From contig NZ_VMKN01000001.1 in the NCBI RefSeq assembly GCF_007483685.1, positions 1,316,297 through 1,380,296 on the forward strand: a stretch of 64,000 bases of DNA, in the 5' to 3' direction. The position numbers and the translations under genes are program-made. Below the pieces are notes generated by a model. That model was not told the DNA's origin. It saw only the letters and a list, made by a program, of their open reading frames with translations, and did no database searches. Of this stretch, positions 20,221 to 29,464 are shown in pieces (the first letter of the stretch is position 1; every line of letters begins with the position of its first letter). The stretch comes from Litoribacter populi. Lineage in GTDB: Bacteria > Bacteroidota > Bacteroidia > Cytophagales > Cyclobacteriaceae.

Positions 20221-21186
20221 ATGATTTTCAAGTCCCTTTCCAAATACCTCCACGCCCTCACCTCCCTGAAGCGGGGCTCCACCAAGATCGGCCTCGCACC
20301 GCACAAGCCGGTGCTGCTGATGGTTTTTTTGGAGATGGTGGAAAAGGGGATGATTGTAGAAAATCGGGTAAGTGTGGATGCTGAACTGGTGGGGAGCTTT
20401 CAAGATATGTGGGAGCTTCTGGTGCCCACGCTGCACCAGGCAGATTTTACGCAGCCGTTTTATTACCTGCAAAACGACAAGGCGGACAAGAAGCCGTTCT
20501 GGCAGCTGGTGCCCAAACCCGGCTATTCCATCAATTCCCACATCAAAAGCGTGAATACGCTACAAGAGGTGCTGGATTACGGATGCTTTGCCGATGATCT
20601 GTACCAATTAATGCAAGATCAGGTGTCAAGGGAATTACTGCGGCAGTCATTGCTGGATACTTACTTTCCTGAGACAAAAGAGCGTTATCAGCAGTTCAGG
20701 GTCAAAGGTAGAAAGGGCTATGTTCAGGAACTGGAGGATTATATCCTCAATGAACCCATTGTTCCGCTCAAAAGGATTAAGATAGGGGTAGAGGAGGAGG
20801 TGTATGTGCGGAACGGGCTCTTCAAGAAACTGGTGCCCAAGGTTTATCAAAACACCTGCAGCTTTACTGGCATGAAGCTCACATCTACCTATGGGTTCAA
20901 CTTTGTGGATGCCTGCCACATCATCCCCTTCAGCGTGTCCCAGGATGATAGGGTGACCAATGGGCTTTCCTTATGTCCGAATCTTCACAGAGCCTTCGAC
21001 AGGGGCATGGTCAGCATCGATGGGGATTACCGGATCCTGGTTTCCGATCAGCTGGTGGAAGAGGAGGGGCATCCTTATAGTTTGGAGCAGTTAAGAGGGC
21101 AGCGGATCCAATTGCCTGAGGATCGGAAATATTTTCCATCACTGGAGAATCTGGGGTGGCATAGGGAGAGGGTTTTTAAGAGATAA
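20221..21186 (+). CDS. HNH endonuclease, restriction type
   Basis: 321 residues from the ATG at 20221; an in-frame TTG at 20185 adds twelve and is less likely. The N-terminal region (KYLHALTSLKRGSTKIGLAP, then HKPVLLMVFLEMVE) resembles the DNA-sensing domain found in ScoMcrA-like HNH proteins. The HNH core lies near residues 215-270 (CSFTGMKL, VDACHIIPFSVSQDD, NGLSLCPNLHRAFDRG). Such proteins are modification-dependent or type IV-like restriction nucleases. It is divergent from the helicase pair across a shared regulatory box. Confidence 0.85.
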   Translation: MIFKSLSKYLHALTSLKRGSTKIGLAPHKPVLLMVFLEMVEKGMIVENRVSVDAELVGSFQDMWELLVPTLHQADFTQPFYYLQNDKADKKPFWQLVPKPGYSINSHIKSVNTLQEVLDYGCFADDLYQLMQDQVSRELLRQSLLDTYFPETKERYQQFRVKGRKGYVQELEDYILNEPIVPLKRIKIGVEEEVYVRNGLFKKLVPKVYQNTCSFTGMKLTSTYGFNFVDACHIIPFSVSQDDRVTNGLSLCPNLHRAFDRGMVSIDGDYRILVSDQLVEEEGHPYSLEQLRGQRIQLPEDRKYFPSLENLGWHRERVFKR

Positions 21187-21275
21187 GGCTTTCTAGTTTT
21201 CAAAAAAATGGCAGGTCCATCAAATCTGTTTAATAAGAAAGTGTAAAATAATGCTTTGAAAAATACTTACATTAC

Positions 21276-22118
21276 ATGATGAAACTTGTTCTATTTACAG
21301 TGTTGTTGCTTAACTCTTATTTCTGCTCTGCACAACAAAACCAACGCGAAGTGATGATTCTGGGAACAGTCCACTTTGATGAAAAAATTTCTTCAGAGCA
21401 AAAACAAGAGGAACTGAATTCACTTCTAAGTAAATTGGAAAAGTTTAAACCAGATCAAATTTTTATAGAGCAATCTTCGGATAGTGATTCCCTTTGGCAT
21501 AAAATATATAGGTCATATTCTGTTTATCAAGAAGCGCCAAGAAATCCATATTTAAAAAATAATGAAATTTTCCAAGTGGGGGTGAAACTGGCAAATAGAT
21601 TAAACCTTAATAATGGCGTTCAAGGTATCGACTGGCCTGATCCCGATACGAATGATTTATCAAAAGCGCCCTCCGATCCCATTAAATTGTCATATTACAA
21701 TTATGTGAAAGATTTGAGAGCGTTAAGTGTAGCGCGTGAGGAAAGTATTCATGATATTGAAGGCTTTGTCCTTTATGAAGAGTATTTACAAAAACTCAGA
21801 CCTATTATACACCTAAATGATACTCTCTCACTTGAAGACCATTTACTGGCCTTGAATGATCCGGAAACTATCAAAAATCTGTATCTGATACTGAGAACTG
21901 GGGAAATGTTGATTAATTTATCTGACATAGGGGCTGAACTTTCCAGTATTGCAGTAAAAAGGGATTACAAAATTTTTAGAAACGCTCTTACTAAAGTAGA
22001 TGATGACACGGAAAAAATATTAATCATCTATGGAGCTGGACATTCATTTATGCTTCGACAACTATATGATTTACATCCAGGCTACAATATTATAGAACCC
22101 TCTGAATATTTAGAGTAA
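21276..22118 (+). CDS. secreted DUF5694/TraB-like protein
   Basis: 280 residues with a signal peptide (KLVLFTVLLLNSYFCSAQ). The mature part begins VMILGTVHFDE and ends near IIYGAGHSFMLRQLYDLHPG. Both motifs fit the DUF5694 family, distantly related to TraB/PrgY-type proteins with a conserved GTxH and GxGH pair that may bind metal. The substrate is unknown. It stands alone, with a stop, TAA, followed by a non-coding gap. Confidence 0.75.
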   Translation: MMKLVLFTVLLLNSYFCSAQQNQREVMILGTVHFDEKISSEQKQEELNSLLSKLEKFKPDQIFIEQSSDSDSLWHKIYRSYSVYQEAPRNPYLKNNEIFQVGVKLANRLNLNNGVQGIDWPDPDTNDLSKAPSDPIKLSYYNYVKDLRALSVAREESIHDIEGFVLYEEYLQKLRPIIHLNDTLSLEDHLLALNDPETIKNLYLILRTGEMLINLSDIGAELSSIAVKRDYKIFRNALTKVDDDTEKILIIYGAGHSFMLRQLYDLHPGYNIIEPSEYLE

Positions 22119-22210
22119 ATCTCCGCCCCGGTCTTCAGCTTCAAACCAATTTGCAAAATCAAAATCTAGTGTTTAAATTATCAACATAAATATGACTAAA
22201 TAAATCAGCA

Positions 22211-22459
22211 ATGCTAGACCTGCCTTTAGTAAAACTCGACCGGGAAGAAAAATGGGATCGGATAAATGAAAAGAGAGACCGAATTCTCTCACATAACCTG
22301 AACCGTTTTCCATTTGAGCGCCTCTAGAATGCCAGGACCTTACTCAAGCTAATTGAAAAAACCCTTCATGCAATCAACGAAGATAAACTGTTTCGGGCGG
22401 GCTATCTGGTAAAAGCGATGGAGGAGGAGGGATTCAAGTTTAAGATGCCTTTGGCCTGA
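22211..22459 (+). pseudogene. small gene with one internal stop
   Basis: The frame reads MLDLPLVKLDREEKWDRINE and on to FPFERL, a TAG near 22323, and continues in frame to LLKLIEKTLHAINEDKLFRA, then EEEGFKFKMPLA-stop. The second half matches a fragment at 33354-33493. A recurring small protein family with a nonsense mutation here is the best reading; function unknown. Confidence 0.5.
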
Positions 22460-22470
22460 TTTCCAAAAAA

Positions 22471-22515
22471 AAGTCCCCGATCTCTCGGAGGTCCAATTAT
22501 TTACAGGGTGGTAAC
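22471..22515. repeat. TCCCCGATCTCTCGGAGG hairpin repeat
   Basis: A short imperfect hairpin unit followed by CAGGGTGGTAACAAC. Related units lie at 23578-23630 (TCCCCGACCTCTCGGAGG), 28677-28697, 33509-33540 and 36509-36555. It follows the small broken gene here and precedes the KilA-N gene and its remnant elsewhere, so it travels with these modules. Confidence 0.5.
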
Positions 22516-22696
22516 AACTTTTTAAAGTGTTTATACTCTTCTAAATTACCGGAATTACATATTAAACCCAATTGGTATCGCAAAAACAAAAATGAAAGCA
22601 TGTAGTCACGGAAAGAATCCGCATTCAGGCCACCATGTAGATTATCGGCAGGCGCCAAAGGGGGTTACATAACTTATCTTGGGCTATTTGTTGCAT

Positions 22697-23515
22697 CTAT
22701 TTGAGTAATTTTCTGTTTTCAACCTCCAACAATACTTTCATTTGCTGTATGGCTATTTGATTGAGCTTTATCAGTCGTTCTTTTTGTGACATTTGTTCCT
22801 GTATGAAAACTGCATTCAGATTTTCCATATTGGCCAAACAAATCAATTCATTCATGCTTGCGTAATCGCGCATATTCCCTTTAAGCTCCGGATTTTCGTC
22901 TCGCCATTGCTTGGCTGTTTTTCCAAATAAAGCTACGTTCAGCACGTCTGCTTCGCTGGCGTAAATAATGGCAGTCTGGGCAGGTGTGAGTTCTTGAGGA
23001 ATCAAATTTTGCTTAATGGCATCTGTATGGATATGATAATTTAGTTTTGCCAGTTCCCTTTTTGCACTCCAGCCCAATTGCTTTTGTTCTTCTTCTTTCA
23101 GGCGTTGGAATTCTTTGACTAAATACAATTCAAACTCTACAGAAACCCAACTGGCGAATTTAAAGGCAATGTCTTTTTGGGCATAGGTACCACCACCTTT
23201 GCCACTTTTTGTAATGATACCAGCGGCATTCGTAAGTTCAGCCCATCTGCTAGGGCTCATTGTAAATGCATTACTTCCGGCATCTTTCAAAAGGGGGTCG
23301 AATTCGACCCCTTTAAAATCAGGGTTGTTAAGTTGCTCCCATAGGCCAAGATATTCCAGTGTATTTTTAAGTCGCATCCAGTTTTTGACCACATCCTTTG
23401 GCTCAATGGGGTTTTTCTGACGTGCAATATCTGTGATGCAAATAAAATCTTCTCCGTTTACATGGATGGTACGGACGGCCACTTCCTTTACCTTTATTTG
23501 TTTTGTTTTAGCCAT
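22697..23515 (-). CDS. KilA-N domain protein
   Basis: 272 residues. The N-terminal KilA-N-type region (about 15-130) has VNGEDFICITDIARQKNPIE, the WMRLKNTLEYLGLWE stretch and GKGGGTYAQKDIAFKFASWV, all typical of this phage-linked DNA-binding domain. The C-terminal half is helical (ANMENLNAVFIQEQMSQKER) and likely mediates protein contacts. It stands alone on the minus strand. A degraded copy of its first 80 codons and upstream region is found at 36205-36500. Confidence 0.85.
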   Translation of the reverse strand: MAKTKQIKVKEVAVRTIHVNGEDFICITDIARQKNPIEPKDVVKNWMRLKNTLEYLGLWEQLNNPDFKGVEFDPLLKDAGSNAFTMSPSRWAELTNAAGIITKSGKGGGTYAQKDIAFKFASWVSVEFELYLVKEFQRLKEEEQKQLGWSAKRELAKLNYHIHTDAIKQNLIPQELTPAQTAIIYASEADVLNVALFGKTAKQWRDENPELKGNMRDYASMNELICLANMENLNAVFIQEQMSQKERLIKLNQIAIQQMKVLLEVENRKLLK

Positions 23516-23694
23516 GCCAATGATTTTAATTTAGAGGATTTGTCATACAAAAAGTTTTGGTTGTGAATTGATTTAAAAAGTCCCCGACCTCTCGGAGGCC
23601 TAACTACTACTTACTGGGTGGTAAACAACTCTCAGGGTTGTCTATTTCAAACTAAACTAAAAGATACTGAAGAATCGGCGATTTACAACCCCAT

Positions 23695-24069
23695 TCAATA
23701 AGAAATGCCGGCTTTATCAAATATTTCCTGTATTTCTTTTTCGATCGGAAACGGCTGGAGAGGAGGCACGTTGGCTCCACCGGGATTTCCTGTTGGGATT
23801 TTTCCTACAAAGGATTTTACTCCCCCAACCATCAAGCGCGGAATCTGGCCCAAAACTTCCTTATAGCTTTTTATCTTAATTCCGAACTTCAACATCTTCC
23901 AGTGGACCAAGGTGTGGGCGAAAGGGAATTTTTGGCCAATTATATGGGCCCGTTCCAGGTGGGACCAGGCCTTTTCCAATTTACCGTTTGAAAGTTCCTT
24001 TCGATAGTCCGATAATTCGGTTCTAAAATACGGTTTTAAACCTGTGGGAATAGTAGTGTACAGTTTCAT
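23695..24069 (-). CDS. DUF3703 family protein
   Basis: 124 residues matching the DUF3703 pattern: WSHLERAHIIGQKFPFAHTL, HWKMLKFGIKIKSYKEVLGQ, IPRL and PTGNPGGANV. The family is widespread and uncharacterised; conserved His residues in the first half could bind metal. Full family length. No operon partner. Confidence 0.85.
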   Translation of the reverse strand: MKLYTTIPTGLKPYFRTELSDYRKELSNGKLEKAWSHLERAHIIGQKFPFAHTLVHWKMLKFGIKIKSYKEVLGQIPRLMVGGVKSFVGKIPTGNPGGANVPPLQPFPIEKEIQEIFDKAGISY

Positions 24070-24624
24070 TTCCTTTGGCTTTTCCTTATTTACGGCACGG
24101 CAACTTTATGGTTGTTGTTTGGGTCCTTGGAAGCAGTAAAGACTAATGCCAACGCTTTTTGAAAGAATAGGCCATTCTTCTGGAAATATGTTTATATTAT
24201 GATCATTAGTTTGTCTATTTAATGAACAATGATTGATTTGCCACTACTTCCCTTTTATCTAGATTGAATACATATTGAACCAATTGATTCAAACTGGCAA
24301 AATAATAGGCATGAACGTGACCATATTTAATCCGGCCTTGGATAGAGATGGCAAAATTGCCATTAAAATAGCAGACTGTTTAGCTCATTCTTTTGGTTCT
24401 ATAAAGAAATAAGGAATTTGTTTAAAATAGAATGGTGCTATTCCCAACCCAGTTAATACCGAAAGTAAAATATAGAGGAGGGGTGGGGGTGAAGATTGGC
24501 CATATAGCCACAGATCTACTGGTTACCCGGCTTTCACAGATAAGGAAAAAACAAAAAGCCACAGATGCACGGAAAAATACTTATTTATCTTTTAGCCTTT
24601 ACAGTTTTGGTCTTTGACAGTGAA
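24070..24624. other. intergenic region without a supported gene
   Basis: AT-rich with scattered short frames. A stretch around 24290-24400 has a coding-like look but contains stops on both strands. Nothing nameable. Confidence 0.4.
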
Positions 24625-24966
24625 TCATGTAACCCTGGTAATGAGGTATGAAAGGTAGTCCAGGGGAGTCAGCCTGATGAGCGACCTGACAATGACCATT
24701 TTAGCAGATGGCTTATTACCTGACCTGTCTGTCACCTTTGTTCCTGTGATGGCTTTACCCAGGGTTTTCTGAAAATAATATTCACAAATAAAGTAATATC
24801 CGACAAACAATATTGCCATGGCAGTATAAGCCATTGCATTGATCATGAAATGGCTGACAGTAGGAAATAAACTGTCCAAAACGACTACGGCTAAAGCAGC
24901 CAAAAGCAACCATACCAGAAAATCTATTAGGAAGGTTATACTTCTCCTTAAAGGGTGAGCATTCAT
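24625..24966 (-). CDS. RDD-family membrane protein
   Basis: 113 residues with an RDD-type layout: LRRSITFLIDFLVWLLLAAL at the start (TM1), a second segment (YTAMAILFVGYYFICEYYF), then the diagnostic QKTLGKAITGTKVTDRSG, and SLIRLTPLDYLSYLI at the end. Family members are often slightly longer, and the end here is abrupt (ITRVT). RDD proteins are integral membrane proteins of unclear, possibly transport-related, function. Confidence 0.85.
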   Translation of the reverse strand: MNAHPLRRSITFLIDFLVWLLLAALAVVVLDSLFPTVSHFMINAMAYTAMAILFVGYYFICEYYFQKTLGKAITGTKVTDRSGNKPSAKMVIVRSLIRLTPLDYLSYLITRVT

Positions 24967-25154
24967 ATCAATATTAATAATAGGGTCTAAATATATGTGT
25001 TTTTTAGAAATAGACCCGAACTCCGGTGACTTTTTATGCTTACTAGAATCCAGAAGGTTTGTTGCAATGGAATAGCGTGTAGAATCTATTTTATTGGGAA
25101 GTTGGTGGCAAAATTACGGAGAGTCCTCCTATTAAAATTTAATTCAGATGGTAA

Positions 25155-25811
25155 CTAAATTTGGCTGGTTATCATTTCAAAACCGTTTTCTTCAAAGCAA
25201 TTTATCCTGCAGTCTGCCAATTCAAAATTGATTTCCAAATTTCCATTAGTGAATGCAATCACCTTCATACCTGCATTCTTAGCCGCCATCATTCCGGTGT
25301 GGGAATCCTCAATTACAATGCAGTTACTGGGGTCGGTGTCCAAAATGGCTGCGGCTTTATGGTAGATGGCAGGGTCAGGTTTTCCTTTTATCTCGAACTC
25401 TGCAGATAATACTGAGTCAAATAGATGTTGTATCTCTAATTTTTCCAATACCACAGGAATGATTTTGTATGGGGAATTGGTAGCCAAACCAATTTTATAA
25501 TTGTATTCTTTGAGTTTTTCAATAAAGGGCTTTACTCCCTGGTTTTGGCAGCTTTGGGTTTTTATAAGCTCAATGACGCGTGATATCACCATTTCTTCCA
25601 CATCTTCCAAGGCCTTTTCCTTCCAGGGGTATTTATTGAACCAAAATTCGGTTACCTCAGAAGTGGTCATCGACCTGGTAAGGTTGGTGTATTCCTCAGT
25701 TACCTCAACTCCTAAAGAGGAGAACACTTCTTCCTCAGCTTGTTTCCAAAATCCTTCGGAGTCAATCAATACCCCGTCCATGTCAAATATGACTGCTTTG
25801 TTAATAATCAT
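25155..25811 (-). CDS. HAD-superfamily sugar-phosphatase-like hydrolase
   Basis: 218 residues, typical of beta-phosphoglucomutase/hexitol-phosphatase (HxpB/YniC-like) proteins. Motif I is FDMDGVLIDSE (nucleophile Asp10), motif II is ATNSP, motif III is the Lys in KGKPDP, and motif IV is VIEDSHTGMMAAKNAGM. A helical cap sits between residues 15 and 85. It should dephosphorylate a sugar or polyol phosphate in the cytosol. It is a single gene with ordinary composition. Confidence 0.88.
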   Translation of the reverse strand: MIINKAVIFDMDGVLIDSEGFWKQAEEEVFSSLGVEVTEEYTNLTRSMTTSEVTEFWFNKYPWKEKALEDVEEMVISRVIELIKTQSCQNQGVKPFIEKLKEYNYKIGLATNSPYKIIPVVLEKLEIQHLFDSVLSAEFEIKGKPDPAIYHKAAAILDTDPSNCIVIEDSHTGMMAAKNAGMKVIAFTNGNLEINFELADCRINCFEENGFEMITSQI

Positions 25812-25969
25812 ACTCTCTACTAAAATCCGAACTTTTCTTTTTAGCGCAATCGTCCAAAGGTACCACTAAAATTCCCCTAGACCATGGCCAAAGGGTGATT
25901 TTAGATTATTTTGCTGACCTATCAAAACCAACATTGTATGAATATATAATTAAGCAAATTAATGACTCA

Positions 25970-26237
25970 TCTCGAAACCCACCGCCTCCAATTGGAAGGC
26001 TTGGCGTGTGCCACCTGTCTCGGTTTAAACTGTGCCGGAATTGGTCTTAAGAGGAGGGGGAACAGCTTTTACCCCCCCCACGGAATTTTTCTAACTAGAA
26101 ACAAGCATCGGGCATCCGTCACTCTAATCCCCTCATCCGACTTCCGGCTTCCAAGCATCCCCATCCCGCAAATTAAAAAATCAAAGAAAACTATAATTAT
26201 TCATCTAAAAACTTGTTTTTTTAGCCAATTCCCTTTG
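25970..26237. repeat. dispersed composite non-coding element, copy A
   Basis: The sequence CACCTGTCTCGGTTTAAACTG followed by GTGCCGGAATTGGTC recurs at 28690-28735 (copy B) and, shorter, at 29387-29415, with a weaker version near 33605. In each full copy it is followed by degenerate ATCCGACATC-type repeats and then by the AATACCCC box. The unit looks like a mobile or repeatedly copied intergenic block. Confidence 0.5.
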
Positions 26238-26264
26238 TAAAATACCCCGATCTAGGTATTTTTT
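26238..26264. promoter_or_regulatory. AATACCCC palindromic box, copy 5
   Basis: AATACCCCGATCTAGGTATT followed by ATCTGTAATT and the conserved tail AATTCCTTAATCTTGG. It is about 410 bases before the kinase gene. Confidence 0.5.
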
Positions 26265-26675
26265 ATCTGTAATTAATTCCTTAATCTTGGAGGAGGTAAA
26301 GGGCGCGGCCTTAAGGTGGATGGTAAAGGTTCCTTCCTGGTGGATAATCCCATCCTGGAAAACGCAGAGATCCTGGCAATGGAATTCAATGACCGGTCCT
26401 GAACCATGCAGGTAATAAGTCTTATATACATAACGGACTATCAAATCCTCGAACTGTTCTGGACCGATTGGATGGAATAGTCAGGAGTCAAGGAATTCAA
26501 GTGGAGAAGTATCCTTATCTGAGGAATGGATGCAAAGCAGGAGATTACAGGGTTTAGGGTGGTTAAGGGAATTTGTGGGTAAATGGTGTTGAGGAAAGAG
26601 CGCTGAGCAATTAACCTGGAGTAAGGCGATTTCCATAATCCCTCATTCTAAATCCCCATTAGAATTGTGCATATT
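26265..26675. other. intergenic leader of the kinase gene
   Basis: It contains the conserved box tail, then a block (26455-26560) related to 8070-8190 with stops in all frames. A minus-strand frame over the box reads SSKIKELITDKKYLDRGIL; the same peptide-like reading recurs at the other box copies, so a decayed coding origin for the box is possible. Confidence 0.4.
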
Positions 26676-27989
26676 ATGAAACGACTTTACAAACGAGGTG
26701 CAAAATTTGGCGACTGGACACTTACTGCTTTTTTAGGAGGAGGAGGCAATGGGGAAGTGTGGGCATGTAAAAATTCTAAAGGGGAGATTAATGCAATTAA
26801 ATTGCTTAAAAAAATAAAAGTAAAACCATATAGCCGGTTTATTGACGAGACACTTGTAATTGAACAAAACTCAGACATCAAAGGAATTATTCCCTTAATT
26901 GAAAAACACCTTCCGAAAAAGTTACTGGGACAAACCCCCTATTTTGTAATGCCTTTGGCAGAAGCTTCAGAAAAAATATTGCAGGGGTTACCAATAGAAG
27001 GGAATTGGATGGGTTTCTATAACGGGTATGAGTCAGAATTATCCATTTTAGAAAAAAAAATTGAAGCAATCCTTCAAGTAGCAGAAACGCTTTCTGAATT
27101 ACATAAAAGAAAAATCTATCATCGCGACATCAAACCTGCTAATATTCTTTTTTATGATGGAAGGTTCTCATTAGCTGACTTTGGTTTGGTGGACTTTCCT
27201 AATAAAAAGGAAATTTCTTTAAGAAATGAAGAGATTGGTGCTAAGTGGACAATGGCACCCGAAATGAGGCGAGAATCTTCAAATGCGGATGCAGCAAAAG
27301 CTGACGTATATTCTTTAGCAAAAACGCTTTGGATATATCTCACTGGCAACAATAAGGGGTTTGATGGTCAATACTCTACCGAATCAATTATTCATTTGAA
27401 GAAATTTTACCCCAAAAGCTATACCTCACCACTCGATAACTTGCTTTTACTCTCCACCGATAATGATCCAATAAAACGACCAACAATAGATGAATTTATA
27501 TTTACACTTCGTAAATGGAAACAACTTTCAGAAGATTTTCATGAAAGAAATCAAGAGCAATGGTTTGAAATCCAAACTAACCTTTTCCCCACGTCAATAC
27601 CGAAGAGAGTTGTTTGGGAGGACATTAATGACATAATAAAAATTTTAAAAGTTGTTTGCACTTACGACAACTTAAATCATCTGTTCATGCCGAGAAGCGG
27701 AGGCCTTGACTTGGAAGATGTTCGAATTTCCCATGAAGACGGATGTATAGAATTAGATTTTCAGTTTATTCATATTGTAAAACCAAAGCGACTTTTATTT
27801 GAATCTTTCGGTTATGACCATGAGTGGAATTATTTCCGCCTTGAAGCCGATGAACTTGAACCATCTGGAGTTTATGAAGTTGAGCCGGGTGAAGAACCAT
27901 ATGAAAAAACTAATGACAGAGAGGAGGTAACTCAAATCTACCCAGGTCAATACGAAGACTATAACTACTTAGAGAATTCTTCATACTGA
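26676..27989 (+). CDS. serine/threonine protein kinase
   Basis: 437 residues from the ATG at 26676. An N-terminal protein-kinase domain spans about residues 10-290: a glycine loop with GGGGNGEVW, Lys in AIKLLKK, catalytic HRDIKPANILF, DFGLVDF (magnesium site), APEM, and a DVYSLAKTLW segment. The C-terminal region (about 300-437) is acidic and Tyr-rich, ending YEDYNYLENSSY. The TGA stop is followed in the same frame by EQDDYEYERPKE and 87 more codons (next entry), so a single nonsense change may have shortened the protein. Hanks-type kinases in such islands are often defence signalling proteins; that role is inferred. Confidence 0.88.
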   Translation: MKRLYKRGAKFGDWTLTAFLGGGGNGEVWACKNSKGEINAIKLLKKIKVKPYSRFIDETLVIEQNSDIKGIIPLIEKHLPKKLLGQTPYFVMPLAEASEKILQGLPIEGNWMGFYNGYESELSILEKKIEAILQVAETLSELHKRKIYHRDIKPANILFYDGRFSLADFGLVDFPNKKEISLRNEEIGAKWTMAPEMRRESSNADAAKADVYSLAKTLWIYLTGNNKGFDGQYSTESIIHLKKFYPKSYTSPLDNLLLLSTDNDPIKRPTIDEFIFTLRKWKQLSEDFHERNQEQWFEIQTNLFPTSIPKRVVWEDINDIIKILKVVCTYDNLNHLFMPRSGGLDLEDVRISHEDGCIELDFQFIHIVKPKRLLFESFGYDHEWNYFRLEADELEPSGVYEVEPGEEPYEKTNDREEVTQIYPGQYEDYNYLENSSY

Positions 27990-28025
27990 GAACAAGATGA
28001 TTACGAGTATGAACGACCCAAAGAA

Positions 28026-28289
28026 ATGAAAAACGTTACAAGGTGGTTTAGGGGAAGTTTTGTTATTTTTTGTAAGCGTTCGATTTACAACAGAAATCCA
28101 TCGACCTATGATGGTCGACATAACAAAATGACTACCGATGAATTTAGAGATTATATACAACGTAGTGTTGACCGCTTCAAAGGGGAGGATGAAAAAAGAC
28201 CAGTTTTTGAAATGCTTTTAAACAAATCAAATAGAAGAAATCGTAAGAGCAAGAATCAAGATGAAGGCGTGGATGGGTGGTATGATTAG
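28026..28289 (+). CDS. in-frame continuation of the kinase after one TGA
   Basis: Counting from the kinase stop, the frame is unchanged: 12 open codons, then MKNVTRWFRGSFVIFCKRSI. The segment has no membrane helix and ends with a basic, Asn-rich stretch (NKSNRRNRKSKNQDEGVDGW). It is either an independent 87-residue gene or, more likely, the detached C-terminus of a kinase of about 540 residues. Confidence 0.45.
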   Translation: MKNVTRWFRGSFVIFCKRSIYNRNPSTYDGRHNKMTTDEFRDYIQRSVDRFKGEDEKRPVFEMLLNKSNRRNRKSKNQDEGVDGWYD

Positions 28290-28515
28290 AATAAATATTG
28301 TTCCAAGAGAAGAAGGACAGGAATCTTTTATGCTTTGGATAGCGCGGTAGCAACTTGCCTAATTTTAATTTTTAGTTATTGGATTGCTATAAGGTTACTA
28401 ATTTGGATTTACGATGGGTTTATGGATAATGACACCAATTCTGGGTGATAGGAGGAGGGGAGAGCGGACACATTAGGCCGTTGGATGCGGACAGACTACT
28501 GGATATAAAGGTCCA

Positions 28516-28644
28516 ATGCGAGCGTCCGGAGTAGCATTCTTCTTCAAGCAGTGGGGCGGTAAAAACAAAAAGAAGGCAGGAAGGGAGCTCAAGGGCAGGA
28601 CGGTCGATGAGATGCCTGAGATGGAGCTGCAGAGGAGTGTTTAG
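28516..28644 (+). pseudogene. C-terminal fragment of a DUF5131 (phage Gp37/Gp68-like) protein
   Basis: The 42 codons encode [20 protein letters not shown], then [12 protein letters not shown], which is the characteristic end of DUF5131 proteins. Upstream the frame dissolves. A few matching codons (VALFFKQW) also sit near 11556. Confidence 0.6.
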
Positions 28645-28676
28645 TGTTTTGCCTCATGAGCTCCAAAAACCTAAAA

Positions 28677-28920
28677 AAGCCCCGCATTCTCGGAGGTTCA
28701 GCCTGTTTCGGTTTAAACTGTGCAGGTATTGGTCGAAGAGCCGGTTAAGCCGTTTAATTTTTCAAAGCAAAGCCAGTATACTAAATTTTTAGCCTCGGAC
28801 ATCCCACCATCTGACACCGACATCCAACATCCGGCACCCCTACATCGGACCTGCCTCTGCCGGTCAGGTTTACCTCCCCAAAGGGACGGCAGGCATCGGT
28901 CATCCATACATCGGACAGTC
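28677..28920. repeat. dispersed composite non-coding element, copy B
   Basis: Starts with CCCCGCATTCTCGGAGG, then TGTTTCGGTTTAAACTGTGC, a GAGCCGGTTAAGCCG stem and a run of CATCCGACA-like repeats, ending at box copy 6. It parallels copy A and the region before 33761. Confidence 0.5.
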
Positions 28921-28947
28921 AAAAATACCCCGATTTAGGTATTTTTT
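28921..28947. promoter_or_regulatory. AATACCCC palindromic box, copy 6
   Basis: AATACCCCGATTTAGGTATT with the same downstream tail as copy 5, about 90 bases upstream of the SLATT-like gene. Confidence 0.55.
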
Positions 28948-29034
28948 ATCTGTAATTAATTCCTTAATCTTGGAGGAGGTAAGGGGGTAGCCTGTAGGTG
29001 ACACAGAAGTCCTTTTGCAGAAAAATGATAATTG

Positions 29035-29403
29035 ATGAGAGAGAAAATTTGGTATTACATGATCGATAGCAAGTTTCAAGCCCTGTATCTTGACTATGCT
29101 GTCACAAAATTTCAAAAATATGATCGAACTATTAATATTTTCCTTGCTCTAACATCCTCAGGGAGTATTGCTGCTTGGGCTATTTGGCAGGAATTTCAAA
29201 TGGTTTGGGCAATTATCATTGCAGCTGCCAATGTTGTTACAATACTAAAACCTTACTTTCCCTATTCCAAGTATATAAAAGAATTAAGCGAAAGTGCATT
29301 AAAAATGCAAGATCTTCATCTGGATTACGAAAGATTATGGTATAAGTTTGAAAAGGAACAAATTACTGAAGACTCCGCGACTTTGCCACTTGTCTCGGAT
29401 TAA
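29035..29403 (+). CDS. SLATT-like two-TM protein, C-terminus replaced by repeat
   Basis: 122 residues (ATG at 29035; another at 29059). Two adjacent hydrophobic helices at about 32-50 (INIFLALTSSGSIAAWAIW) and 56-74 (MVWAIIIAAANVVTILKPYF) are followed by a helical tail. This is the pattern of SLATT/2TM effectors, membrane proteins that often accompany nucleotide-sensing defence genes. The last residues (ATLPLVSD) are encoded by a piece of the dispersed repeat at 29387-29415, so the native C-terminus has been cut off. Confidence 0.6.
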   Translation: MREKIWYYMIDSKFQALYLDYAVTKFQKYDRTINIFLALTSSGSIAAWAIWQEFQMVWAIIIAAANVVTILKPYFPYSKYIKELSESALKMQDLHLDYERLWYKFEKEQITEDSATLPLVSD

Positions 29404-29464
29404 ACCGTGCCAGTTTGAAGTAGGTTTTGGTTCTAATTGCTTGAATTAATATTGATATTTAAAG

